Position numbers and translations under genes: made by a program
Source of the DNA: Glossina fuscipes
Taxonomy: Eukaryota; Arthropoda; Insecta; Diptera; Glossinidae
Reading direction: 5' to 3'
Assembly: GCF_014805625.2 (NCBI RefSeq)
Contig: NW_023998455.1
Location: 8,373,005 to 8,437,004, forward strand
Length of the DNA: 64,000 nt
Shown here: in pieces, positions 11,101-26,100 of the stretch
Position numbering within the stretch: position 1 is the stretch's first letter
Layout: every line of letters starts with the position of its first letter
Notes under the pieces: generated by a model
Seen by the model: the letters and a program-made list of their open reading frames with translations, nothing else
What the model was told of the DNA's origin: nothing
Database searches by the model: none

Positions 11101-14100
11101 AAAAATGAAATTATCATATGGAATTTTGAGAAGTTTTCCAGAAGACAAACATAAAAACAGATGCAGCAGGAATGAAAGACACCGGGAAGAAGACAGAAAG
11201 AGAATTAGATATTGCCTTGAGAGTCTTACTAAGACTTACTAACGCTTAGCGACGTTGTACTCTAGAAAATCTGGTTAGATGAGAAGCAAGTCACACTGTC
11301 ATTTCACGTAGTACTTATAAAGCATGGTTTCGACACAACACGGCACATATTTTTTTGATTTATGTTATATCAAAGCTTAAAAAGATAAAAAGTTTCAAAT
11401 AATACGGTTGAAATACAGCACCGTACAAGTCAAACGTATTAGGCAGCAGACGCCTGTATACGAAAAAATGGCAATTATTTGACAGATTACGTTGTGTTTT
11501 CAATTACATGCAGAGAACATAAATCCGTTGGGTGTTTTACTTCAAATGAAAACTATTCACAGCTGACTTCTTCGAGTTGCTATCCACCCTTTTAATATTA
11601 AAACTGTAACTCTGCTCCGAATTTCTTCACATTAAGCGTGAACTATTAACACATTTGCAGTGTGGTCCAAGTCAGTCTAAAGTAGACAACAAGTGAATAT
11701 TTCAAATGCTTTTTTTGTTATGTCTTTAGATACTGGAGTAGCAAACAAGGCTGCGAGTATTTTGAGCCACAAAGATGCTGAGAAGCTTTACATTGACTTA
11801 GATCATAAAACGGCTAAGCAGCTTAGAAAAAGCTTAGCAAATGTATACGTCTGTGTGCATATACCTGAATATATAAAATGTCTCTGTCTTAAGATTTGAG
11901 ATTTTGGAACGGATATCATATGCAGTACCGTGCAAGTGTTGCTTCCAAACACAAGTAAAAATTAGGAATAAAATTAAGTCCTTAGATCTTTTAGGATTTT
12001 TTACGCAAACACAAAAGGATTATCATCCAATATTCATTAAATTTTAAGAAATTTCTTCGTTTTGAGGCGAGACTACGCCTTTTCCGGAAAGCAAGAAACT
12101 AGGAAAAATTAACATAGAGAAAATTTGGTAGTCCCAACTCCTCAGCAAAACTGCCGGATAACTTCATTGCAAGGGAATCCAGTAAACGGAGTCCATGTCA
12201 TCACAAATTACAGCAACTCTCTATGATACGCGCGAAACATCTATTCCAATAACATCTATTAAAAGATTTCGACTTTCTGTGGGACTAAGAGGGCGGAGTT
12301 GCTGCTAAAAAGCCAAAATTATCATTATATTTGACATAAGAAAAATAAACTGGAATGGATAAGGGCGCATAAGAATTGAGAGAATTGGCAAAAGACGAAT
12401 GGACAAGCGTTCTTTCGGGTGACGAATTGAAGTTTGATGATGAGTAAACAAAGAGAAAATCAAACATTAAATACAGCATTAATTCTCTAAATGAATTTTG
12501 ATGTGATATTTGTTGGTTTTTTATGAATTTCACATTTAAAGAAGAAATTTTCATTTTTTCCTCCACTCGGAGAGCTGGTCACACACTGAAAGACACACAT
12601 GTCTGAATATTAAACAACAAATCCCATCGGTCGTAGGACACTCTAGCAAATTGTTACACAATCTTCTTGCTACAGTAAATAAAAAATCCGGTCACACATA
12701 AAATAAATATCAAAATAACAGCAAAACAATATGTTAAACAATCATAGCACGTGTGTGTGTCTGTGTGTGTCTGTGTGTGTTGTGTATGCGTATAAACAAA
12801 GCTTTATATTACACAACTGTTGCACACAGCTTGAACTTGTCAAAGCGTATACGAATGCAATCTCAGAACCAACTAAGCCAATGCAATCAAATAAATTGCA
12901 AGCAACATATGGTTGCAGATGTTTACTTATTGCCGTCGCGTTGATTGTGTTCCATATGTGTGTGCATGTTTATTTTTCTTGTTTTCTTGTTCTCCTCTTA
13001 TTGCATATTTACAGGAAAAAACTAAAGCAAAACAGTGAAGCTTGACAGCTACAGAAAATATTGCGTTCTATTGATTAGTATTCTTACGATTGCTGACTTC
13101 TCTCTTCATGTTTGCTCTTTTTGAATTATATTTACTTTGGTTCAGCTTGCAGCAGAAATATGTTTTATATAATAATATATTTACGTATATTTATAAAGGC
13201 TTACCATACCGCACAACCATATCAACAGCCTATGCGATGCCCTCCTTTAAAGTAAACACGATTTGATTCACTATATCCTAAGGATGGCATGTAAAAGACT
13301 CTACTAGCCTTGAAGAGTGTTTTGCATACCCTTCACCTAAGAATGAGATGAACATTGATTTTGTGAAAACGTTTGCAACGCTCAGATGAGCTCTTGATGA
13401 GCATCAAATTCTGAATCGATTTAAACACGCCCCTCTGTCCGCCTACCCGCACGTGTAATAATAGTAATAAACATTACTCTGTCCGCAACAGTGACAAAAA
13501 CACTGAGAATACTCGCATGAAAGTTAAAATTGAGAATCGGCCAAATCGGTCGAAGGAGGCCGCTAGAGTGCCACGTAAACTAAGAACAAACCTCTGTTTG
13601 TCAAACGGAGAGAAAAATTATATCACCATTCATAGACTGCAGCGAGTAAGTGTACAAAAATTTGAAAGTATGTTCGATGGGCGATGCCGTAGTGTCTGCA
13701 CAAAAATGGGAAATATTCATCACGCTTGCGCAATATCAAACTCGTGTATCAAGATTTAATTTTTTTCAATATCTTTATAACGCTCGGGAGCAAGCTTCAA
13801 AACCCCAATAACATATATAAATTGTTGGACAGTTTCAAATTCGAAATGCCCCTAAGTATTGGCGTCTGTTAGTCTATTCCTAGTCTGTCCATCTGTCCGT
13901 TTGTCCAACTGAGTAGTATCTACGGTACATGTTCTCTCTTCAAACCCGACCACATCTATAGAACCCAAACTGAGAACAACTTTGCTTTCCATATCTTTTG
14001 CTCGTTTGCTCACAAACTAAGGCAGATAGATATACGATACAAATTTCAACAAAGCTATTCTAGAAAAATAGAGAAAATCAGCCGCGCCCACCCAATATTA

Positions 14101-17100
14101 TAAAGTGTGCAAATTTATAAATTTGCTTAACGGTGATGCGGAAATCCGACAAGTCTACTATATGCCCATCTCTTGTTCACCCTTGTTGTGTTCACTGTTA
14201 GGCGGATCGTTTTGCGTATTGAAATTGTAGTGGAACGATTTGCAAAGCCACAATGTTAGAAATTAATTGGGGCATAACCATTAATGCATCGATTGACATC
14301 TACTCGTTCATATATTAATAATTTAAGCAGAAATAACTCAAATTATTGCAGCAAGAGTAGATAGCCGTTTGAAGTACGAGTGTGTGTGAAAGCACATACT
14401 GAGCGCAGCTCCAGCTCATACATTTTTCTGAGCCGGATGTGTGCGCAGAAATTCATGTTTCAGAGATTCTCTTGCAATCGACATAATTATAATGCGTAGC
14501 AATAAATTAGTAGTGATGTCTCTGCAAATTGAAATTAAACGTGAAATACATAACACGTGAGAAGTTAATCTCTTCATAAAATGGAGACTGAATGCTTTAT
14601 GTGAGTAATAATTATTTCTTTTTATACTCCTTGTGATTTGTTGGTTTAATTAATTTCTACCTTTCGAAGATAATTTATATGCGGTTTTCAAATCAATTAA
14701 TCCGGCTGCGTATGTGTGTTTGTTAAATTTATTGATTCTTAATTGTTTTCTTTAGAACATCTCTGAATACCTACCCGCTGTGCATAGCCTCATATCCTCA
14801 TCATAACCGTCTGAACAGTCGGGAGCACCATCACATAGATATTGTATTGATATGCAATTACCATCTCCAGGGCATTTGAATGGCTCGTAAGGATGACAAG
14901 CCTCTGAGTTAAACATGGGAGAGATTAAAAGAAGAAAAAATGTTAGTTTTTTGTATTTATTTAAAAAGTAAGAAATAATTTCTCGTAAACTCTCTATCTT
15001 TAATAAAACATAAAAGCAATTGAATCATTTATTGAAATAAAGGAAACGCTTTCATTGAATTTTCTTTCAACGCCAATTCATTCACTTTTCGCCTTCTCCA
15101 GCAATTCCCTAAACGTTTACTGCTTCTATTACATCAAATAAAACTCAAAATCTATTGAGTAAATGAATGAAGCACTCACTCTTTCAACTTTGTATTGTTA
15201 AGTACTTCTTCAGAAATGATAATAGAGCAAACAAAAGAAAAAAAAAAAAACAAAAAAAACAAATTGGAAACATTTCTAATAACTATTCGTTAAAGAAATT
15301 TAATGGAAGAGCAAGTCAGCAAAGATGGAAGTCAAGCATACGATGAATACGGTTTACTCACTTGGCTTGAGTCTTTGATCTTTTTTACGTGCGAAAAGAG
15401 CGGGTAGGAAAGACTACCTTTTGCCTTGAAGCGAAACTTTTTTTCGATATCATTAAGGTTGGGTGTGCAAATAAAAGTCGAGGTTTTCTTGGTTAACTTT
15501 GAAGTTTCTTTCGGAGAAATTCGTACAATGCACTTTGTTCAAAGCATTCCCTCCTCTTCAGGTAATTTTCGCTGTCGAATGGAAGCGTCTTTCGGGCAAA
15601 CACTAGATAATTATATAGTGAGGCCAGTGTTTATGGGAAGAAGTAAGCGGAGAGGGTAGGACATCCCAGGTAGGATCTCGTTCCTAGACGAGTTCCGCTG
15701 TGTGGAGCTAAATTTCTTCATACTACAAACCCTCGATATTCTGACTGCTCAATTGCATCAACTATTGGACTTAGTATTACTTAGAGATGATTTCGTTTGA
15801 TTGGAACAAACACCGCGCCCAGCTGACCATCTCCAGTAGTGCTTACCATCGGCATTATGGGTTAACATTGTCCCTATCAGACTTATTTAAGCTTCGGTTA
15901 TTGGAGTACATCCAGTGTTCATCACTCGTAAGGATTGGCGACCCTATGAATTAATTAGTAAGTAAGTTTCCGGAAACTTCAATCTCTTTGCAACAAAGCT
16001 ACACCTAGTCAAAGTTGTTATACACTAGGAAGAAGGCACCCACCGGTCCGCGGTATCCTCGACTCCAGTCGACCGGATTTTATCTACATTACCGGACCCT
16101 CTTCTGGTTTCGGCCGTGATATGAAAATAAAAATTGGTCCGTTAAAGAAGAAGGTTGCCGGCACTGTATTGTGACAAACTTTACGTTAACATATAGGTTA
16201 AGGGTAACACTTTCAACTGAACAAGTCACAGTTTTATCGCGTATCCTAAAGTACTAATTCCGCACCCTCTTGCTGAACCGGGCGAACATAATTTATACTC
16301 CCAGTAATAGTTAAGCGAGTTCTGTTTTTAAACCCAGAGATTGTATTGTTTATTAAACTATTCCTCTTGATTTTTACAATTTTACTTCTGACGGGCAAAC
16401 AAACTTGATGGGATACATATATATGGAAAAAGCTGACGGTGCATAGATGCGAGAATAGGATAATTTACTAATGCGCTTTTATTAGCGTAAGGATAGAGCG
16501 AATATGTGATTTAATAGGACATATAAAAGTCGTAGGAACAAGTTGTTATAGTTTACATTACGTTCGCAAACTATAAAATCCTTATATGCTTCAATCAATT
16601 CGCTATAAAGTTTGATGAACCGTTCAAATGTCATTTTACATGAGTCAATAAAGTGAAATGGATATTGGAAAGAACGAATTTATTATGGTTCATAGTCAGT
16701 CAACATTACGCTTAAAATAAAACGAAACGAAATATCTTGTATTAAACGTTTTAAGATTCATTTGTTTTCATATCTTTCAAGTTTTATCTGTTCACTTTTA
16801 TATAGAGCGGGTCGGCAATGGTTCTGCATTTGGTTGACGGCATTTGGTTCCGATAAAACTGAGTATTTTTTAATGAGAATTTAGACTAAAAATATGAAAG
16901 CATACAAACTCTATCCTTTTTATAGCCTGCACAAGTTGCACAAGTTGTGGTACAGGGTATCAAGTTAAGTTAAAACGATGTTTATAAAACATCCGATGGA
17001 ATTTAACATAGACCCACCCACCTTTTGCTATACTAATTGAACCAGAATAATTTTCTGAAACGAACTAAGCTTGTCTGTCCATTGGTGGTGAAAATGCTTC

Positions 17101-20100
17101 GTGCGATACCGCTCTCTCGACCACTTACCATATAACGCCTTATTTGAAAAAGTCGTTGTCCGCGTGAGTAGCTTACTACGTAAGAATCGTGACTCTCATG
17201 TTAGGTTTCATGGGTTCATATGTGAAATGCGGTACAGTTTGCTTTGGGCGTACTCAGTCCGTAAAGGTATAACGCCTAACGAAAGGCCACACCTATTACT
17301 CTGCGGCCACCCCCCCCCCCCCCCCTTTCTTTCTCGCTGCCACGCATACGGGACATCCACTGAGTGATTGGTCATTATAAAAAAAAAAAAAAATAATTTA
17401 TATATTCCTAACTACATTAAGTAAAGTGATGTCTTGAGTACAGTGTTTTTAATTTCTTTTAATTAAAAAAAAAAGTGGTTATTGAGACAAACGTTTCAAA
17501 AAGAAAAAAACACATTAAAAAAGAAGAAAATTATATTGTAATTAACTTTTATTTCGAGCTCCAATTTTTTATTGCTTGTGACCTTTCACTTGGCAGATGT
17601 AACACAAGAAGAAAATGCAATCACATTGTAAAACGCATGGCCTTCAAAGTGACCAGATCCCAACCAACTACTGCGCTTACTCGTATAAAAAATGCATAAG
17701 TACACGTGCACATTTTATCCGGTCTCTAGTTTGTTGCAATTTTCCAACGAAATTTCTTAATTTGTTTTATTTGTATTGACATTATTAGACTTCTTAGAGA
17801 AAGAGCTGGTATACTAGAGATGTTTAATAACATTCCCCCCCGGCAGCCAGTATATCGTTGGGGAGAAGACAGAGACAAATATGAAAAATATATTATTTTA
17901 ATATCATATGAAATATGTTTTATATAATAAACGTGACGTAGATATCTTCTGCCAAGGCACAGATACAGAGACAACGCGTAGAGTTAGAATAACTATGTAC
18001 ATAAACACACATACATATGCGCATAAATATATCAGGAAAGAATATTTTATAAGAAATTGCATTAAATTTCCTTGTAAAAGCTATCCTATAATCAAATCTT
18101 ACTTTCATTTCTATTTGAGAAACAAATTTGTTTGCAAATAAGTCTTGAAATATTTATATTCCTATCTCGTATATAGCAGAGCGTAACAATTTCATTATTC
18201 AAGTTGATGCTAAAATAATCGGAAATTAGAATAATTTACACTTACGTTTTCTGCATTTCTTTCAACTTTTTTTTAAAACAATTTTTTACTTATTAACTAA
18301 TAAGTTTATTCATAAAAATGTCCCAGCTATACAATAGCGATGCTGTAAACAGGACAGACATTCGTAGATGAGCTCTGTATTGGGTAATGATCAAGGATCT
18401 ATTTTTTGTTTAATGGATGCCTGAAGCTCCTTCCTTCTGTTTGTTGCAAACGTTTTCGATGGTAGGTACAAAGTTAAAGTCTCTAACAACCTTTATTCAG
18501 CGAATATTGATTGATTGTCTCGGAAGAGTGCTTTCATTTTGCTTATAACATATCGAAAAGTCAATGACGAGCGTCGTCGTACAGAGAACGTGAAAGGAAT
18601 TGTGAAACAAGTAATTATGCTTAGCATCGGCAAAGTCGTTTGAAGCAAATAATTTTCGGTAGACGCAATGAAAAAAAATTTATCAGAGAGAAGGATTGTG
18701 TTACGAAATACAATTTTCAACTTGGAAATTTTTGAAAGGATGTTAAGATAAATTCGACTTCAATTAACAAAGAGATGTAGTAACCAAGGTAACAGAGCCA
18801 AACAAAGCTTTGTTGAGTATTAGTTGGCATCCGACTATTGATGGATGTAGAATCCTGCCAAGATATATTTTTAAGCAACATGTGAATCTATACAAAAATA
18901 CTTTGCGACCGAGCTAAGCAGATTCAAAGGGTTCTGTCCAGAAGTATTTTAAAATTCTTTTGAAATTTACTGCCTTCGTAAGAGCTCACAATGGAGAAAC
19001 AGTGTAATTTGAGTTTTGGCGTTGCCAAACGAAAAGAGTCGTCAGACGTTTTCGTTAGTGCTACGGTAATCCTTTCGAACCAGTTAAAGGAAGTCACAAC
19101 TTCATATAGTAAGTGTACGTATGAGGTGCCGCGTAGCTGAGCAGATAAGAGCGCTGATCACTAACTCAGTGCACACAGGTTCACATCTCAATGCGGCGGA
19201 GAATAGTATAGATTCAAGGTATTTTTCCATTATTTCCTCAAACCAAAAGCAAGAATATGTTAGTTTCCAAATTAAACAAGAGCTTAGTCATAGCGACTTA
19301 TTTGAGCTATGTTTAGGTGTTTTGGAGATCTCTGCTTAAGGTAGTAAGTAGTTTGTAAATGTGTTTGCGTATTTTTTTTTTTTTTTTGACCGGTGACAAT
19401 TGGAAACAAGTGAGAGTGTGTGCCCAATCGGTACGTGTTTCGCCATTGCCGACTGAGCGCTCACTACAACTACGATTAAAGTAAGCCCCACACAGTTGAA
19501 TTCATGTTTGAAGGCAGTTGTAAGTTAGGAAATAACTAGCTCGCGAACGAAACGAATTGGTTCTGCAAAATACTAAAATAAACTGAGGCTTCAAATTGTT
19601 TTGAATCTGGACATATCCATAACATCAATATCATTCACCCCAATGGAGGCATTTTTGGAAGCATGTACTAGTTAGTCCCTTTCACATATATACTTTCTAA
19701 ACAAGTCGAAAGCAAAAATTATATTTTAAATAATCTCTTCCTTCTCTCTCTACCTTCTTCTCTTCTCACTATTTTTGTTTTGATTTTTGTTTTTGTAAAA
19801 TTTCATTCCCTTAATATTTTCATAACTCACGGAAGCGGATAACATACGCAAATGTTATTACTTTATGACTAAGCACAGAGTGACACGTAAGTACATTAGC
19901 GAATGTATGCTGATACATTCAATATGTGCAGCTAGGTACACTGAGAAACATTAAGCTCTTAATATTTATCTCCTGACAAAATATTCATAAAAATGTATTC
20001 TTGTTTATGAGTTTGTGAACGTTTTCAAAGCAACAGAGAGAAGCCTTCTATTAACCTCAAAATGTTGAAAGCTTTTATGAGCACGATCTCAAGCTTCAAC

Positions 20101-23100
20101 CAACAACAATTCGAAAAGTAAACAAGCAGTACATTAACATCAGAAATAATTTTTAATGCTCCCAATTCAAATATTTTTGTATTAAATCGAAACAAAACAG
20201 ACAAGTGCATCAGCAGATGCGAAATTTAATCAAAATTAAAATATTTCATTTTGAATTTTTTCTAAATTCGTTTAATGTTTTTTTCGTTTCGTATACATAG
20301 TACGTAAATATGAAACCGGAATTTGCACCTAGGTGATCTTAACGTTACATGTAGACAGCATACATGTCTGCAGTCGTAGTTTTTTTGACATCTGCAACCA
20401 CAACGGAAAAATAGTTTTTTCAACGACGAAAATGCCGAGCGTTAGCAACTGCTATAGTGAGTGCTTAGTCGATAAAGGCATAAGACTGACTGATTGGGTA
20501 CATGGCAACTACGTTGTCGATGATTGCTGATCTATCACATGAATAGCTCAGATTCCGTTGCCCGAAAAATACCAGAAAAAGTTGTTTCTATATCGTATTC
20601 CAATCGGGGAAGAGAAGCGAATCTATTTAAAAAAATCCTAATCACTCTCACTTGTTGAAGAGCGCTTCACTTCTTAAAAAAATGTATGAAACTTGCTCAC
20701 AGTAACCGCGTATTTTCTATACAAAAATTCCGGTTTTACATGTGTACATACCCCCCTATGAAGCAATCGCTTCTGACGGCTTTAGCTCTATTGACGCCCA
20801 AGTAACGGCGGTCTACGCAAGGGAGGGTTCCACTAATCAAATTCAATAAAAAATAATTGATAGCAATGTTGAGATAGTCATGCCCATATTCAGAGGTTAA
20901 TTAAAGACTTCTCTTTTCGTATATATTCTGCCGAAGAATTTTCATTCGTTTCGTTTCGCTTACACATTAGTAGCCAAATTGACTGGTTCGGCCTTGTTTA
21001 GCATTTAAAACTTTGATCAATTTTTGTTAATCATATGAAAAATAGCGGTTTTATATATTACGTAACTCAAAACCGATTAAAGATGCAATCAATTTTCGTG
21101 ATTGCAGCTAAAATTTCCGCAAACATTCCGGATTTCAGAATTAAAAAATGAATTTGCACAATTTCCACATGCATGACGGAAATAAGTTTACCTAAGTTTT
21201 AAAAATGCATTAAAAGCGCATTTTTAATAAAAATTCAGCCAAAGCATTTAAAACTTTATTTCCGACAAGCAACGTGTGTTTCGCGTCAGCATGAATGATG
21301 TGATGATGTCAAACACAAGCAACGTTGTCATCATCATAATGTGACGCCACGTCCGCACCCACCTCGCTCTAATAATTGCTTTGTTTCATTTTTAACAGCC
21401 ACACCGTCAAGGCCAAACCAAAAACGGGGAATGGAAATCTTTGAAAAAATGCTTCAAATCTTTCTTCAAAATTTGATCATAATGAAAATCAACTCTGTTC
21501 GAAGAATCATTTCATATTTTAAGTGGATTCTTGGTTACGATCGCAAGTGCATGAAGGCACCCTGAACGGAAAAATTTAGTATAATAAATAAAAAGTTAAC
21601 AAAACGTATGCCAAGCTCTTTAGTGAAACAAAGTTGTTGCTTGACTTGTAAAATTTAAATTCGTCGATACAAATGTTTCTCTCGCAAATGTTTGGGCACA
21701 AGGGAGATGAAGCACACAAACCTTAAATTATCAATTGTCACTACCATGCAATATACAATATTGCAATGGTGCAATAGACACCTCGCAATTGAGGTGTAAA
21801 ACTACACCGATTGATAGTCTTCAACATATTTAAGGACGAGCTGTTGCTTGTAATTTTTAATTTTATTGTCAAAATAATTTTCTTTTACAACATAAAAGAA
21901 AAATTAAGATATGTGAATAGACGCATCTTTTATTATGATGATCTAAATTTGTCTGTCCGTCTGTGCGTTCGATGTTTGTCGATGCATTCCCATGTTTTAC
22001 TTACTAGTCTCAGCTTTCGAGATATTTCTGTGAACTTGTCTTTGTTTAGGCTCAGAACGAACGAAAATGGCTCGGGACGGACTACTTTGCCGATAACTTT
22101 CCATGTGAGAACTTATTATACGAATTACATGAATAACTTTCTAGCATTTAATGGCAGGACGTCGCCAATTGTCACCTTTTTTGCTATATATGAAATGAAT
22201 TCCATCTATCATCGGCAAATTTCATCTTTGACGATCCAATATTTATTTTACTCACTTTTCCGATATTTTACAAGATTTACATATAGTATAAATGTTACCC
22301 GCATAAACGCATTCGCAATCATTTTTAAATTTATTCATATCGTCATACTAAACGGCATTCAGCTGCCTGTCACTTCAGCATAATAGAAATTTATTGGCAT
22401 TCGGTCAAACTTTTTTCTATTAAATAATTGCCAAAAATTACCAAACATTGACCTTGACATTTACACGAACTCTTCTTTATTTGTATGTGTTTCTGTCGAA
22501 TGTGTGGATTTCACACCCAAACGTAGAAAAAGGCCAACAGAGATATGTAGTCGGAAAACTTTTTCTAACTAAAACTTTTGACATTTGTTGCAGATCCATA
22601 ATTGATTTTTGTCAAAAAACACAAAGCATAAAAAAACCGAAATTGAATTTGTTCAAATAAAGTGAACTCTGCAATTTTTAATTCATTTAATCCATAAGCA
22701 GCAATGTTTACAAGTTTTAACTTTGTCAAATAATTGCGATATGTATGCACTTGAGGTGCGATGCTTTATCATTGTCGATTCAAGCAAAGGAAAAGCATCA
22801 CGGCAGAGCTAATTATTGATATATTTAGGTAATTAAGTGTCGAGGCCACGGGCCAGCTTAATTAAAATGTTTACCAATGTCGACCAACCGGTGCAATTAG
22901 TTTTCTATCACATCTGTAACGGCCAATTACTTACCTTCGTTCGCTTCGTTTCTCGGACAAAAGAAATTCAGTTTTTCTTTTACATACGCCTTAAATTCTA
23001 TAACTATCGTAAGCTAGTTTGTACGTAAATGTAATTATCGCGACCGTCTGGTATCCTCGGGTGTATATACGTTGAGGAACTGCCAGCGTTTAGCTCACAG

Positions 23101-26100
23101 GATTGCAAACGGAATGACACAGTTCGAGTGGGCCGGTAGGTGGTGCAGCACAATCGATTTAAACTTCATTAATTGGCTTTGTGCACATTTGTGTGAAAAA
23201 GGGAATTTCTTTTCTGCCTTTGGTAAACAGTTTTCAAAAACAAGTTCAGGGTGTTTGCGTTCAGGTTGAAAGCCCAGTTGCGAGGAGGAAAGTTGTTTTT
23301 AATCGGCAGCTAAAACGCTTGCAGGCAGTTAATTAACCTCGAATCAAAAGGAAAGCATCATATAAGCTATGCTAATGGTCCTCAAAAGGCTAAAGTGAGT
23401 GACTCTGCTCACTACCTCCACGTCCGTGTCAAGAAACTATGTTTGTGCTCACACAAAATAGTACATAGCACTAGGAAGTGTACCGAGATTTTTAATTAAT
23501 TTTTAAGGAAAAGCAAATTTCTATTCAAAAAGATTTTTTGCTTAAATACCACAGAGATTCCTTCTTCTTTACACATTCGGTGAAGCATAGATTTCACATT
23601 GAAATCCTTTTCATAACCGTAAACACTTTAGCACTTCATATAACTTAGCACATATGAAGGGTTGTTGAAAAGAAAAGGGGCCTTTATGTATACGTATGTA
23701 TACACAAACAAAAGGTGAAAGGTCATGCGTTAAAAATAGCACTTGAGTTACTTTTAATGATTTTTTTAAAAAAGAAAAAACTCGCTTTTTATAAAATAAT
23801 GCGACAATTTTTCTTAAAATTACATACGCAAAACGCAAAAAAAGTGAAAAAGAAAATTGAAAGGATTCCGAAATTTATATATGAAACACGCATGGAACAA
23901 AAGTCATAAGCATGTGCTTGAAGAATAAAACAAGAAATACGACTATATGAACACTTAAGACAACCAACCACCAGTTTTCGTGATTGAGGGTTAAACGGGG
24001 AAACTCTAAAGAGGGAAGGGAACACAAGTGTGAAAAACCGCATGCCGTATGTATCATGATTTGTGTTGATCCGCTCAGCTTACTTATTGAAGATAATGTT
24101 GGCTACTTACTTACTAGTCATCAAAATCACTTCTTTGACTTTCAGTGAACGACAGATTTTTTTAGTTTTCCTCTTAACAATTTCAACTTGCATTTCTCGA
24201 ACTGAACGTGAGACATTTTTTGGAGCTTCCCTTCGTTTTTTTTTTTTTTTTTTTTCTATTTGAGTGAAATAAAATAAATTTACATTAAATTGTGTTTTGC
24301 TTTCTCTTTTCTCGCTCTCTCGAAGCGAATGTTGTCGTTCTTCCGTTTTCGGTGAAAAAAATATTTCATTTCCCTACGTATGTAAACTATGGGTTGAGAG
24401 GCAACAAACAACAGCAAATAAAATGAATTTTTAAATAACTGAACGTTTCAGTATCCATTATTTTTACTCTTCCACACAACATTTTTTTTTTTTTTTGTTC
24501 TTGTCGCCTTCTCTCTTTCCCCTTTATAAATATTAATATGGAGAATATTCATAGGGTGGGAAAGAAGCTGCCGAAAGGACCTTTAACGAGGGAAAGAACT
24601 TTTGCCAATCAAGACACAAAACAACTTTACAATTACTTAGATAACATAGCATGGCAAAGACACCTGAGACTGCACATAAAATTTAATCGAAAGCTCCTAA
24701 TAAATTCAGGAAATTCCAAATTCCAGTCCAGAGTGCGCAAAAAGACTTTTCACTAAAATTCAAAACACCAAAAAAAAATTAAATAAATAAAAATATGTTT
24801 AGAGAAGAATATCACCTTGTGCTAATGTTTCTACACTTGTATAGACAACAGTTTATGCATAACATGTAAAACACAGCAATGGAACACGCTCATCAAACAG
24901 GCTTCAATACCCTACAGTTACTCATATAATGACTTTTCAAAATAAGGCGTCAAAAAAGTGATCCGATCTGAAACGTTGTCAATATCTTTCGCGCTTGGAT
25001 CGGCGTACTAAATAAGAAGGAGAGACAAGCTTAGATCGATGATGGACACTTTCTGTCCGACTGCAAACTGATCGTCATAAGAAAAGGTCAGGTTATCTCA
25101 AGTCCTTCTGAATATTGAATACATCGGCATGAAGTTGATGGGCCCTGAAGCGCAACTGGTGTAGAGCATAAAATCAAAAAATTTATGAAGAAATATTAAT
25201 ATGCGGGTTTTTACATACAAAACTGTAATACAATCCTTATGAAGAGTTTTTAAAAAAATTTCTTCAAAATTTGTTGGGAATAAAGAGGAGGTAGGTGAGG
25301 GAGTTTTCGCGGAATAATGCTTTTCGTCGTTGATGCTTTTTGCCCTACCGTTACAAGTGAAAATTTTGCACCTGGAACAACATAACAACAATTTCCCGGA
25401 GCTCTAGTGAGCATCGTGGTGGAAGGTTGCTTTAAAAAAAAATGTTATCATATTTAAGATTTTCTTTCGCTCGCAAGTCGATTGTAGAAAAGAAAATTTT
25501 TAATGTGGTGAGACAGTCCTCCCTAGAGAACGTTAATTTTAAGTTGCAGACAATAAGCGTGTTCGGCAAAGTTTTAATGACTTTTTCAATTTTCACATCA
25601 TACACTCTTTATGGGATGGAAGGGATTATTACCTTTGAGAATGTTTTCAAAAAATTTTACAGTAAATGAGTCTACAAGGCTTAAAAAGTACATTTGCAGA
25701 CTTGCAGCGTTCGCTTATATTCTTTAGTAACGAATAAACCAAAGCCGTATTAGTCTCGTGCTAGCAAATGCTTTTCAATAACACAATCTCTCCTTTAAGT
25801 TTAATAAATCATAAATGAAGGGCTTTTAAGCGAACACCTATTTAATAAAAGCTTTTAAAAAATGTAGGCATCAAAAATATGTTTTTTTTTTTCAGGAAGA
25901 ATTTTACAAAAAGTTTTTAAAAACTTTTATCTAATTCTAGTTTTGGTTATAAGCGTTACTTCGACGTCCATTACCACATTTTAAGAAGCATTTAATCTAC
26001 TTTTTTGCGTGCTTTTCGTGAACGCCAGTGCAGATAGTTCTCAAGATCGTTAAGCAGATTTAGTAGGTACTTGAACTTGATGCTTACGAAGACTACCTTC

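Noticed and set aside
21811..22383. 190-codon plus-strand frame
   Set aside because: It starts at TTG and runs through a reverse-orientation family 1 repeat (NLSVRLCVRCLS comes from the GTCTGTCCGTC block).
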